Shown here: positions 40,755 to 50,545 of the stretch, piece by piece
Position numbering within the stretch: position 1 is the stretch's first letter
Layout of the letters: each line of letters begins with the position of its first letter
DNA from: Macrosoma leucophasiata
Lineage: Eukaryota > Arthropoda > Insecta > Lepidoptera > Hedylidae
Reading direction: 5' to 3'
Assembly: GCA_036365455.1 (NCBI GenBank)
Contig: JAWQUS010000027.1
Span: 19,580,501-19,644,500, forward strand
DNA: 64,000 nt
Program-made: the position numbers and the translations under genes
The notes under the pieces: model-generated
Seen by the model: the letters and a program-made list of their open reading frames with translations, nothing else
Databases searched by the model: none
Told to the model about the DNA's origin: nothing

Positions 40755-41042
40755 TCTATACAAATAAATTAAATTGGAGTGTCTGTTTGTAATATAAAAA
40801 TAACCGTTTTTGGATAATATGTACACACGGTACATATACCAAAACAACATTTTTTTGTCTGTCTGTCTGTCTGTCTGTTTTTTTCCGGCCAATCTAGGGA
40901 ACGGCTGCACTGATTTGGCACATAGCTTATGTAATAAGGCGTAACTTAGGCTACTTTTATAGTAGCTGCGCCCACGTCTTCGTCCGGGTAGGTACCGAAC
41001 AATCATAAATTCTTACGCGGACGAAGTCGCGGGCACAGCTAG
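40755..41042 (+). mobile_element. Helitron-like element, intact ends
   Basis: 288 bp, A|TCTATACAAATAAATTAAAT at the start and GGGCACAGCTAG|T at the end, the canonical A-T target. A GCGGAC-GAA-GTCGC hairpin lies about 10 nt from the 3' end. Body words match 1476-1780. No coding capacity. Confidence 0.9.
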
Positions 41043-41571
41043 TACAATATTAAAAAGATTCAAACTAAAACGCTGCATCACATAACTTAAATACACAATT
41101 ATATATTATACAGAGCCCATTATCTGTCACCGCTCCGCTAGCGTTCTGTACACGCCATAATCGGAATATTAATGTAGTGGCCAACATTTCATTAAGCAAG
41201 CGAGACCAAAACCCCTGCTTTATTATTAAAATTTGATGTAACAGTAACTAAGTGGTGGGGGCAACCAAATTGTTCTATGTTCATAATAAATTACATAGTG
41301 TGAGAGCAAATTTGTGTCAGTGCTTTGTGCAAATGATGTGTCTTATAGGCGATTATCGCACACGGCAACAAGCGAGAAGCGAGTGTTTAGACGGAAAAGA
41401 ATGTTTTATATTCCTTCGATGATCGTATCTTTGAGACGAGAAACTCTCTCCATCTAAATGGCTCTTTATTCGAGTTTCACTTGTGCTAGTAAGACGCCTT
41501 GCACATGGAGCAACTATTGTAGCAACTCGCAAATGACAACTGTCTGCCATCTAGCTGTTTACATATATTTC
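41043..41571. other. No recognised feature
   Basis: No repeat matched inside the window and no convincing open frame. Confidence 0.35.
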
Positions 41572-41737
41572 AATTTGACTGCGCACACATAGCAACTCGA
41601 GTTTCGAGTTCTGGTGATCGTGAAATGTTTTCAGTTGCTGCAATCGATGACTAGGTTAGTTTCTAATTGCCGCAACTAGCAACTGTTAAATATTATACAA
41701 GTTTTTAAAGTTGCCAGTTTCCGTAACTGTCAATCGT
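41572..41737. repeat. Repeat X, copy 2
   Basis: gactgcgcacacatagcaac, ttttcagttgctgcaatcga, tgactaggttagtttctaat and gttgccagtttccgtaactg; same order and orientation as 31050-31222. Confidence 0.75.
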
Positions 41738-42249
41738 AACGCGTTGGACGATTTCACATCCTGCCGCTGTTTTCCCACTCGCTGTGCCCGAAAATAAAGG
41801 TAAAAATAAAGTAGCGTAAACGTTATAGTAACTATCAACTTTTACAGGAAACATTTGAAATCTTGACAGATGCCTCACCTTAAGTTGTTCCATGGGCAAA
41901 ATAATTTACGTTAGTACTGTGAGTAATAGCGCTTTTACGCAGCGATGCAGTCTCGGAACAATAATTATTTACTATTGCAGTCAATAGTTTGCAGGAAATC
42001 TTTTTTATCAGACCAATATTGAAACTCGCTGCCATTCTCGTCTATACAAAAGACTGATAAGGTTTTTACAACTTCATAAAGTGGCATTTAAGTTTTTCGC
42101 GTAGTGTACCATCGATGAAGATTCCGATGGGCCAAAACTATTATAAATTAGACTTTGTCGTTGCATAAATAAGCCACTGACGTGATCTTTTTGACGTGAC
42201 TGGCGTAATTTTCTTGCCTACACTCTCACTCATTAAATAATGTATGTAA

Positions 42250-42990
42250 TTGTTCGTCTTTAGAAATAGTTGATAGACATAAATATGTAGGTCTAGTGAT
42301 TGATAACAGGCTCTGCTGGGGCCCGCATAAAGATCATGTATGTAATAAACTAAGATCGGTTCTAAGTAAACTTTATGTATTGAAACATAAATTGCCTTTC
42401 AATATATTAAGACTCATTTATATGGCCTTGGCAGATTCGGTTATAAGTTACGGATTAAGTAGCTATGGCAGAACATACACATCTTATATTGAATCCATAT
42501 ACAAATTGCAATTAAGAATATTACAAAATATAACGCCTAAACATATACTAAATAAAACTAAAAATGACGCAAGAAAGTTGTTCGAATATTGTAATATTAT
42601 GTGTGTGTATAAAAAAATTGAATACTTAATTTTGTCTGAAAACAATAACTTAGATTCTCTCGTGGTAAATATAAGACCTGTATACATGAGAACACTCATA
42701 AATCGAAACAAGTATATTCTGCCAAAAAGCAACAACTTCTATGGGACTAGAGTGATAAGTTATCTAATATCTCATTATTTAAATAAACTTCCTGTAGATT
42801 TGCAAATTATGTATAGTACAAACCATAAATTTTTCTGTAATAAATTAAAAAGGTACTACACTAAACCTAACATTAGCGACTCACCGGCGCCCAGATACAC
42901 CCTGTGAGGTTTTCGTGGTGCGGTACTTATTGTATAAAAGTGTATTTTGAAATGTACTGAATAAATCAATAAATAAAAAAATAAAAATCT
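42250..42990 (+). mobile_element. LINE 3' end (CR1/Jockey-like)
   Basis: About 660 bp of ORF2 C-terminus followed by a short 3' UTR (gaggttttcgtggtgcggta, tattgtataaaagtgtattt) and an aataaa-rich tail at 42955-42985. 5' truncated. The element differs from the LINEs at 21 kb and 23 kb. No target duplication was found. Confidence 0.8.
42263..42907 (+). pseudogene. LINE ORF2 C-terminal remnant, ~215 codons open
   Basis: The frame reads HKYVGLVIDNRLCW..H, KLRSVLSKLYVLKHKLP, LRLIYMALADSVISYGLSSY and, later, RYYTKPN. The (K)YLGL.ID..L.W..H...V..K..R pattern followed by ...Y.AL..S.I.YG...W/Y is the segment just downstream of the reverse-transcriptase palm and thumb in non-LTR retrotransposons. The catalytic YxDD box lies upstream and is missing. 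It is the longest believable coding remnant in the window. The frame is open without a natural start codon; the gtg at 42296 is not a gene start. Confidence 0.8.
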
Positions 42991-43263
42991 ACCGTACAAT
43001 TCGATGGTACATGTGATATACAAACATTATATTGTGTGTAATAAAATGAAACACGCTTTAAATACTGGTCACGAATTAGCAACAATGTCACCTAAACGAG
43101 CCCTATTTACGCAACACATATCGTTATATTTTCGGACAGTCGTAAAGAGAAATATGAATTTGTGCCCGCTTTGCTGATTTGTTGTGTCCGTGACTCTCTC
43201 TAATTGCGTTATCAACTCGTTGCAGTTGCGTACGCGATCGTACTGGAATAGATTTGGTGTTTG

Positions 43264-43835
43264 AATGGTGTCGGGACATGACGTCCCCACCGTCCACCGC
43301 CACACACGAACAGCGGAAGAATATTCTTCTACTGGAAGAAAATTCTTCCCTTAGTGCCGTCAGTCAACCGAACAGTGATAGACATGGTTTTACTGGTGGT
43401 AGAGCTCCAGTGACGGAGCTCGCGGGCGTAGGCACCACCGCATTACCTATTACCTATTATACTTGCCGCTAAATGGTAGTGTTCAGCACTATCGTGTTCC
43501 GGCCAGGTGGTAATGTATGGCCCTGTTATTTCCGGCACAGAGGCATAACACCTTAGGTCTCAGGAGTGGTAACGCATCTGCATTTTGACCTTGGTCTTTC
43601 TGTGGGTACATTGATGTTAAGTGATGACTGCAGGCTATAGACAAGGCTGCATCACTTAACATCAATGTGTTCTGCAAGCTTGTTTGCCACTTCCATTACA
43701 TTAAAAAAAAGACATCACACCAATGGGGCGGTAGTAAGTGCAATAACGCAAGCAGCGTCCTGCAATAAAACTACCGCCACTGCGAAGACCAATCGACATG
43801 CCAAGCGTGGCGATCATGGCATATCCCCTTTAGCC
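43264..43835 (+). mobile_element. Fam-B split by a Fam-A insertion
   Basis: The Fam-B 5' part (acgtccccaccgtccaccgc, agcggaagaatattcttcta, cagtcaaccgaacagtga) ends at 43384. The rest (accaatggggcggtagtaag, aaaactaccgccactgcgaa, catgccaagcgtggcgatca) resumes at ~43713. Fam-A lies between, with agacat on both sides as a short target duplication. Confidence 0.88.
43386..43709 (+). mobile_element. Fam-A with an internal inverted duplication
   Basis: Full-length body from ttttactggtggtagagctc. At 43608-43668 the 3' segment is first present inverted (acattgatgttaagtgatg, 43608-43626) and then direct (catcacttaacatcaatgt, 43650-43668), giving 19-bp perfect arms with a 23-nt loop. The tail gccacttccattacattaaa follows. 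Looks like template switching during reverse transcription. Confidence 0.92.
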
Positions 43836-44073
43836 ATAATAGACACCTGTAATATTTAGAGAATTGCAGCGAGTACAAATCAAATTGATCGAGTTCCGTA
43901 AAAGACTGCTATCAAAAATAAATTAAAAAAGTTGTTAAAAATGAAATTCCAGCCAAACTTGTCGGAATTTCTGACCATCTAAATAAAACGGATGGACGGA
44001 CTTTTTTTTTAGTTTAATAATTGGTATCACTGGGTTGATTTTGTAAAACATTTACAATAACATTAGGTAACTC

Positions 44074-44184
44074 AATGGTGGTAGAGTTTCAGTGATGGAG
44101 CTTGTGGGCGAAGGTACCACTGCATTACCTAATCCACTTGCCACTAAATGGTCGTTTTCAGCATTACCGTGTTCCAGTCAAGTC
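44074..44184 (+). mobile_element. Fam-A 5' part
   Basis: atggtggtagagtttcagtg, gagcttgtgggcgaaggtac and cattaccgtgttccagtcaa. Diverged; the 5' hairpin is partly kept through G-T pairs. Confidence 0.82.
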
Positions 44185-44221
44185 TTCTTTTCGAGTCAGC
44201 GGCTCGATACGTTTCTATTTT

Positions 44222-44507
44222 GTTTTTTTTTTATGTTATAGAAGTAAACAAGCATGCAGTTCACATTGATGTTAAGTGATGACTGCAGCCTATAGACAGC
44301 TACAAAAAGACCAAGGTCAAGAGGCTGATGCGTTACCACTCCTGAGGCCTAAGGTGTTATGCCTCAGTGCCGGAAATTACAGGGCCGTACATTACCACCT
44401 GACTGGAATACGATAGTGCTGAATACTATCATTTAGCAGCAAGTATATTAGGTAATGCGGTGGTGCCTACGCCCGCGAGCTCCGTCACTGGAGCTCTACC
44501 ACCAGTA
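44222..44507 (-). mobile_element. Fam-A, full length
   Basis: Minus orientation from the poly-T at 44222 to ggagctctaccaccagta; small deletion in gaagtggcaaac. Lies head to head with the copy at 44074. Confidence 0.93.
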
Positions 44508-44639
44508 AAAGTTGGTCCGCCCAATACCTACAAAGGCTGTTTGGTTTTACTGGGACATTTTGTTGGTCGAGCCGCTGTGTTGAAAGAATGAGTCACGCGG
44601 ATCCAACACCTCCTTCTTTAAAAAGATCTTGGATCGACG

Positions 44640-44871
44640 TGTCCAGGGTGCGCCGGGCGCTTCTGAAGAGTATTAAAGTACTTATTCACATTATTCACTA
44701 ATCAGGGAGGCTCCTTTAATGCACCTCATTTCATGGTCAAGTGATAACTCGTCAAATTGTACCTCTTGTGATAGGCTAGAAGATGTGTACCACATTGTGA
44801 TGGAGTGTGAACGTAGCGCTACTTTAAGATGTGTAATATTAAAAGATCACGGTGTAGATTTAAGGAATTTA
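44640..44871 (+). mobile_element. LINE ORF2 C-terminal fragment (zinc-knuckle type)
   Basis: The frame encodes CTSCDRLEDVYHIVMECERS, a C-x2-C-x8-H-x4-C pattern typical of the ORF2 C-terminus of R1/I-type LINEs, then LKDHGVDLRNLR. It is interrupted at 44872 by a T3 SINE. No RT core. Confidence 0.68.
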
Positions 44872-45072
44872 CGACCCGATTGGTACAGCGGTGTGAGAGA
44901 CCGTTTGATTCGCAGGGTTGCGGGTTCGATCCCCGCACAGGGACAAATATTTGTATGGCCCACAGATATTCGTTTCGGGTCTGGGTATTTGTGTATGTGT
45001 TGTATGTGTACAACGACACAGGTTTAATACCTACTGTGGGGCTGTGAGTGTAAGCGTATTTTATTTTTTTAA
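44872..45072 (+). mobile_element. T3 tRNA-derived SINE nested in a LINE remnant
   Basis: Best head of the family: cgacccgattggtacagcgg (A box), gagaccgtttgattcgcagg, gcgggttcgatccccgcaca (B box). Tail as at 11325, with a short deletion after gtacaacg, ending ggctgtgagtgtaagcgtat and T-rich sequence. Confidence 0.9.
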
Positions 45073-45299
45073 TTGAAATCCAAAGCATCTTAGCCGACCC
45101 TCTCAGTGATATTAGTAAAATGCTTTACAATGATATATGTTATTTTATAAATTCTTGATTAGGTAACATTAATTAGCAACCACGGGGCGGGCATAGTCGC
45201 ACGACGACTCAAAGTCCCTAATAAGTTATAGACAAAAAAATATATACGTTCTAGTGGTAATGAACAGGGGTACAACATGCACCTTAAGTTGTAAAACAT

Positions 45300-45421
45300 G
45301 CACCTTAGAAATGGCGACGCATCTACATTGAAATCTATGGTTATTATGTCGATGTTTACAGGCTTCAGTTCACTTATCTTCAATGTTAACTGTAATGCTT
45401 ACTTGCCATTTAGCCAACATT
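45300..45421 (+). mobile_element. Fam-A relic
   Basis: caccttagaaatggcgacgc, atctacattgaaatctatgg, acaggcttcagttcacttat and ttaactgtaatgcttacttg follow the order of the Fam-A 3' half with many substitutions. Very old. Confidence 0.55.
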
Positions 45422-45783
45422 TATATCATAGACCCTTGTTCGATGACTGTTCTATTTTTCCAATTTATTTTGTTTGTTTTTGTCTCTCCATGCTGGAATG
45501 TTTGTATTTTTTTAAATTCTTTCCTTCTAAAAACGAATACTAACCACATCCATATTTCATAAGAGTTCCCTTCAAAAACTCTATTTCAATTGGTGAATAA
45601 ACTGCGCTTGTACAAAAGGAAAAGTGCAACCAACTTTCATGCGGAGGTTTTTTGGATGTCTAGGGTAGATATGCTTTGAGATTGAAATATTTTTTTCAAT
45701 TACTTCTACAGAATGGACAAAAATTGTAGATTTTTTGGAATATTCGTACAATTCGGAAGCAAAACATATGAATGTGTAAACAA
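45422..45783. other. No recognised feature
   Basis: AT-rich; no frames. Confidence 0.35.
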
Positions 45784-46069
45784 TTTTTTTTCATGTTATT
45801 AATGGAAGTGCCAAATGCAGTTCACATTGATGTTAAGTGATGACTGCAGCCTATAGACACCCACACAAGGACCAAGGTGAAAATGCAGATGCGTTACCAC
45901 TCTTGTAGCCTAAGATGTTATGACTTTGTGCCGGAAATTATAGGGCCGTACATCACCACCTGACCGGAACACGATAGTGCTGAACACTACCATTTAGCGG
46001 CAAGTATATTAGGTAATGCGGTGGTGCGGATGTAGCCGCGAGCTCTGTCACTGGAGCTCTAGCACCAGA
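45784..46069 (-). mobile_element. Fam-A, full length
   Basis: Minus orientation, tail at 45784, 5' end ggagctctagcaccaga at 46069. A deletion removes part of gcaaacaagcatgc. Confidence 0.93.
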
Positions 46070-46154
46070 AAAAAGAAGTAGGTATGGTAGGTAAGGTTCT
46101 ATTTTTCTCCTACAAAAAATCGGTCACCGATTATCAAACGTGGGCGAGCAGCCT

Positions 46155-46220
46155 AAGCAACGGTGACCACTTTCCATCAGATGGCCCGTACGCTTGTCTT
46201 AAACCTTTTGACGTATAAAA
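46155..46220 (+). mobile_element. LINE 3' tip (LWNELPS family)
   Basis: caacggtgaccactttccat, cagatggcccgtacgcttgt and cttttgacgtataaaa match the terminal 65 bp of the LINE at 23570-23983. Confidence 0.7.
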
Positions 46221-46267
46221 ATTTAAACCGATACTCTCATTCCTACAAATCACTTTCCTAAGATCTT

Positions 46268-46388
46268 TATCCCTAACTCTCCACCAACCCGCATTGGAAC
46301 AGCGTGGTGGAGTAAGCTCCAGGCTTCCCCCCAAAAAGGGAGAGACTCGTGCCCAGCAGTGGGAAGTAAAATGGGTTGCCATTATTAT
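46268..46388 (+). mobile_element. S5/RTE 3' tail
   Basis: gcattggaacagcgtggtgg, agtaagctccaggcttcccc, gactcgtgcccagcagtggg and gttgccattattatatt. 5' truncated; could be S5 or the parental LINE. Confidence 0.82.
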
Positions 46389-46627
46389 ATTACTTATACG
46401 ACCAGCGACTGATACATTTCAAACTCTTCGCAGAAAACTCATCTCATTCACGTTTATTTAACTTTCCATCTCTCATTCGCTTATCTGTAGTTTTCATTTC
46501 CATATAATGTATTGATGTAAGTACAGAATTGTGTACGGTCAGATGAGCTCGCTGGCTTAGGTGTTTATTTTACATAAACTTATCCAATGCTTAATTCACA
46601 ATGCACTCATCTTTTCCATATCAGTGG

Positions 46628-46746
46628 CACAGTACAAATATGAACTGTATGGAAATTACGTACAAAACATTGATGCGCATGTTTGTGTGAGTGTGCCGTT
46701 TCAACGTTTTGTACGTAGTTTCTATACTGTTCATATTTGTACTGTG
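46628..46746. mobile_element. Hairpin MITE with 41-bp arms
   Basis: The left arm starts cacagtacaaatatgaactg (46628-46668) and the right arm (46706-46746) is its complement with about four mismatches. The 37-nt loop holds gatgcgcatgtttgtgtgag. A half copy is at 14731-14810. Confidence 0.82.
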
Positions 46747-47212
46747 TCAGTGGTGTGCTTTCCATCTCTGCTGTAGATGCATTTAAAATATATTATGAAT
46801 TTTCATCAACTTGCTCAAGGTTTCACATAGTTCGTTATTATGCTTTTCAATTACACTTTATTTTGTTTACTTTGAAACACATGAACAAAAAAATCTGCAT
46901 GTCTTTCTGCCTTGTTGAATAACAGTGCTCTATATAATAAAACACTAACTTTTGCCCACGAATTCCAGTAGTCGGCGGCTTGCTAATTGTCAGCCAGTCA
47001 GTCACTCAGCACTTAGTTAATGTCAGAATTTTATGAATATGGATGTCGATTCACTTCACAGTGACGCATATTTTGTTTCCACTTAGCAAAACTCTATTTA
47101 ATAAGTAAAACAATTCAATAAAATCTAGACGTTAAAACTATAAACAAAATTCCATCGTCATCAAGAAAAAATAGCATACGAAACCTGTTTTATTTACTTT
47201 CCAGTCACGAGC
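46747..47212. other. No recognised feature
   Basis: AT-rich, no supported frame. Confidence 0.35.
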
Positions 47213-47532
47213 GCCACCGCAGCGGACATAAAATCAAATTAGCTCGCTAATAAAGCAAGGCAATCCGCTTTTACTGGCCAATTTAATATGGCCAGAGAAC
47301 GCTAGACGCGTGACCGCGGGTCGCGGGACGGGCCGGGTAAGCTCGTGTTGAGTGGGTAAACCGACTTTGGGAATGAGAATTAAATCTTTATACTGTTGTG
47401 GTCAACTGGATTGCGATAACGGAATATTGCCAGAGAACTCACTTTTTAGCTAAGAGGGCTACCGCAGTGGACATACAATCAAATTAGCTCGCTAATAAAG
47501 CAAGGCAATCCGCATTTATTGGCTAATTTAAG
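47213..47532. repeat. Direct duplication, 245-bp spacing
   Basis: The ~75-bp segment accgcagcggacataaaatc, aaattagctcgctaataaag, caaggcaatccgcttttact recurs from 47462 (accgcagtggacatacaatc, caaggcaatccgcatttatt). Between lies a GC-rich piece, gcgtgaccgcgggtcgcggg. Moderately diverged. Confidence 0.85.
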
Positions 47533-47600
47533 ATACGAAAGAGATAACGCTCTACAGACCCGAAATAAGCCGAAGTTTCCTTCCTAAGGTCGATGTTTTC
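47533..47600. mobile_element. MITE C half copy, cut by Fam-A
   Basis: tacgaaagagataacgctct, acagacccgaaataagccga and ctaaggtcgatgt match the complement of the left half of 62613-62840. The terminal aataatgc-type end is displaced by the Fam-A insertion at 47601. Confidence 0.72.
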
Positions 47601-47888
47601 TTTTTTTTTATGTAATGAAAGTGGCAAACAAGCATGCAGTTCACATTGATGTTAAGTGATGACTGCAACCTATAGACACCTACACAATGACCAGAGGTCA
47701 AAAAGCAGATGCGCTGCTACTCCTGAGGCATTAGGTGTTATGCCTCTGTGCCGGAAATCACAGGGCCGTACATTACCACCTGACCGGAACACGATAGTGC
47801 TGAACACTACCATTTAGCGGTAAGTATATTAGGTAATGCGGTGGTGCCAACGCCCGCGAGCTCCGTCATTGGAGCTCTACCACCAGTA
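47601..47888 (-). mobile_element. Fam-A, full length
   Basis: Minus orientation from tttttttttatgtaatgaaa to ggagctctaccaccagta. Near consensus. Confidence 0.94.
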
Positions 47889-47975
47889 ATGCAATATTTA
47901 TTTTTTTCGTTATTGTTCCCCAAAAGATACGGTACGTACATATAAATATGTATAGTCGGTTTCAAAGTCCCGTCT

Positions 47976-48130
47976 CATACGAAGGGACCGGGAACCAATT
48001 AACATCCCAACGAACGAGTTCCGACTGACCTCAAGTCCCGTGTGACCCAAACTGACATTTACGCTCCCATTCCTTCCTTATCAAAGTCGTTGCTCTCCAT
48101 AAAACGAAAAGATAGCTTTCCCTTCAAGTA
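47976..48130. repeat. Repeat E, copy 1 (partner ~49790-49905)
   Basis: Shares accgggaaccaattaacatc, ccaacgaacgag-type sequence, and a ccattccttccttatca segment with 49790-49905 (accaggaaccaattaacatt, attccttatcaggcat). Family unknown; may be a relative of repeat D. Confidence 0.55.
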
Positions 48131-48237
48131 TCTGATAATTCTCTTGAAATATGCTCACCTTGGGCTTTAGTTGGAGTGATTTGATTGTAAAATAATACAA
48201 ATTGATAATAATATGGTCTTGCAATATTTATCGTCAC

Positions 48238-48290
48238 TTTTTTTTATATTATGAAGTAGCAAACAATGTTGCAGTTCACATTGAATGATT
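48238..48290 (-). mobile_element. Fam-A 3' tip
   Basis: tttttttttatattatgaag, tagcaaacaatgttgcagtt and cacattgaatgat. Truncated. Confidence 0.65.
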
Positions 48291-48408
48291 ACTCACAAAG
48301 TCACTAGATACTCAAATGCCCTAGTAGTTTTGAAGAAAAAAAACAAGTCAAGTGCGTGTCGGGCCACGCGCAGTATAGGGTTCCGTAGGTACAGAATAAG
48401 AAATGTAA

Positions 48409-48655
48409 TTGTTTTATATTATTTCGCATTAACATATGCTTGTGTAAATTATTTTTTTAAGGAAAACTTGAATGAAAAATTTGACTTCAGGCGAGACTTG
48501 AACAAGGCAATGCAATAAATGTGAAGGAAAGATTTGACAAATCGGGCAGGACTTCGGTAGCTCAGTTGGAAGAGCGGCTCGACTAGATTCCCAGTGGCCG
48601 CGAGTTCGAGTCTCGCCTGAAGTCAAATTTTTCTTTCCATTTTTCTTTAACGAAA
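48409..48655. mobile_element. T1 SINE with an inverted 3' segment
   Basis: First the T1 3' end in minus orientation (ttatattatttcgcattaac, then gacttcaggcgagacttgaa), then a full plus-strand leader and head (gcaatgcaataaatgtgaag, cttcggtagctcagttggaa, cgcgagttcgagtctcgc) and tail tcaaatttttctttcc. Thus the 3' part is present twice in opposite orientation. Confidence 0.85.
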
Positions 48656-49039
48656 TTTAATGAAAAAAAATATATTTTCTATGGCGTTATTAGACATTTT
48701 CGAGTGAAATACATTTGGTCGCCTATTACTCGCAAACTTGTAATTCCAACATAAGTGTGATAGTTTTCTTTTTAATTTCATTATATATAGCTACTACTGC
48801 CGTAACGTTTGAATTTCTAACAACAACCGATTAGTTGGCAGGGGGGGGGACACTTGACTCTAACGAAAATTAGCATTTTAAAGCTTTATAAGTCACGGAC
48901 AGTTAACTAAATCGAAAAATGATGTTTGCACTCCCCTTATATTTTTGAAAGACCTGTCCAAGAAACCCACATAGTATAAAAATCGAAAATAAAAAAAAAA
49001 ATCCGCGCATTACATGTAGGCGAGGCTGCCCTAAATATA

Positions 49040-49268
49040 ATAGGTTGGGGAAAAAGTCTTTTCGCATTATAGTATGTATGAACTTGTAATAAAATCTCTT
49101 TGGCTGGTTTTGGTATCATTGAAAGTTAAAATTTTAAAGAACATAATTCCAAATTCAAATTAGGCAAATGTGTGATTTTCATTTGTTTTTCGTACTGTCA
49201 AGATGAGTGAATCTAATGAATAAATTCGATACATTTCAAAATTTTACTACAAAAAAGGTAAAAATATA
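49040..49268 (+). mobile_element. Mariner-type transposon, 5' end only
   Basis: Starts at a TA with taggttggggaaaaagtctt (a mariner-like terminal repeat), followed by ~160 bp of 5' UTR and the start of a transposase frame at 49203 reading MSESNE, a stop, then IRYISKFYYKKGKN. The stop codon is a taa at 49221 where a glutamine codon is expected (family knowledge). The rest of the transposon, including the catalytic domain and 3' terminus, is absent. It is an inactive relic. Confidence 0.82.
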
Positions 49269-49926
49269 TATTTTTTCATGTTTTTATTCTACCACTTTGT
49301 CGGCGTAATTAAGATGTATACTTGTTCCAAATTTCAAGTCTCTAGTACCAATCGTTTTTAAGCTAAACCGCGGACAGACAGACAGACAGACGGACATGGC
49401 GAAACTATAAGGGTTCCTTGTTTACTACGGAACCCTAAAAATGGCTATTGCAACGCGCATACAGACGCATGAGACTACCTGAAAAGCAAAAAAAATACTA
49501 TATACAATGAAATTAGGTCAAGCGATTCAGTTGAGATCTTTTTGGTCTTACTTAAGATCTTCTTGGAGATTTTTATACGTAAATTATGCGATTTAGTACT
49601 TTCAAAAATTTTTATTCTTTTTCTCTTGTCTTTGTATTAATGTAGAATAATTTCTACTACGTAGTAAAACATTGTCATAATGAAAAATATTGATTGTTAT
49701 ATTTAAGCTCGGTATTTTGGTGTTCCAAATTACATTTCAAGGTACATTGTTTCTAGTGCGTGAGCGATAAAATGTGCCCAATATCCCATTGTATATGAAA
49801 GAACCAGGAACCAATTAACATTCCAACGAAAGCGTGCAAAGTGACCTTCCGCAACTCAAATTCACAAATGTTTAATTCATTCCTTATCAGGCATCCCTCC
49901 CACCATCAAACGAAAAAAAAAACAAG

Positions 49927-50262
49927 TAACTTCACGCCTGTAATTCCTGAAGGGGTAGGCAGAGGTAAATGCATGCATTCAAGTATACATGCACCCACGA
50001 TTCGCCGGTTACGTTTTGGCCCATGTAACAGGTGCGAGCCTGTTGACATTTCCGGGCACATCACCAAACGAAATAATGGTGTAAAGTCCTTTATCTATTC
50101 CTTTATTTGTTCTATTGGGATTTTCCCATTTCCAAAAAATGGGAAAATCCCAATAGAACAAATAAAGGAATAGATAAAGGACTTTACACCATTATTTCTG
50201 ATAACCCCTACCCGGAAATCGAACCCAGGACCTCAGCGTAGAAGTAGTGGCCTGCTACCGAG
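49927..50262 (-). mobile_element. T4 SINE carrying a perfect palindrome
   Basis: Minus-strand T4: the 3' end at 49927 (acttcacgcctgtaattcct), body to ~50070, then the palindrome 50071-50197, then the head with B box complement (atcgaacccaggacctcagc) and ggcctgctac at ~50250. The body segment gtaaagtcctttat..ttctattgggattttcc is present in both orientations. Confidence 0.88.
50071..50197. repeat. Perfect palindrome, 61-bp arms, 5-nt spacer
   Basis: The left arm (50071-50131) starts aaataatggtgtaaagtcct and ends attttcccattt; the right arm (50137-50197) is its exact reverse complement. The spacer is ccaaa. All 61 pairs match by eye. Confidence 0.95.
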
Positions 50263-50432
50263 GCAGTTAATTAATTAACCAAGATGAATTTTACTACTCG
50301 AAATTATCTCACAGTTGAAGAAGATTGCTTAGTTAGTAGTAAGTTTATGGATACAAACTTAAATGCCACTTAAAACGGTACAAAAAAAAAACGCTAGTCC
50401 CATTAGAACGGAATACCCGCGGGACAAAGTGG

Positions 50433-50545
50433 GCTTCGGCAACTTAGTGGTAAAGCGTCTGGACTGGTTATCCAAAGGTCAAAGATTCAATCCCAGCCCG
50501 TAGTAGTAGTAAAAGTAACAGTAGTACAAGTAACAGTAAAAGTAG
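50433..50545 (+). mobile_element. tRNA-like SINE head with a gta-rich tail
   Basis: ggcttcggcaacttagtggt (A box), aaagcgtctggactggttat, ccaaaggtcaaagattcaat (weak B box), cccagcccg, then gta/aca-type trinucleotides (gtagtagtagtaaaagtaac) to 50545. Related to T2 in the head but not in the tail. Confidence 0.6.

Larger units (their letters stand above)
48347..49437. mobile_element. G element with T1 and mariner insertions
   Basis: Ends tcaagtgcgtgtcgggccac-gcgcagtatagggttccgta and ccttgtttactacggaaccc. Compared with 16536-17070 it is longer because of the T1 block (48409-48655) and a mariner fragment (49040-49268). Shared body words: actcgcaaacttgtaattcc, taccactttgtcggcgtaat, gtctctagtaccaatcg and gacagacagacaga. 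Confidence 0.8.
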
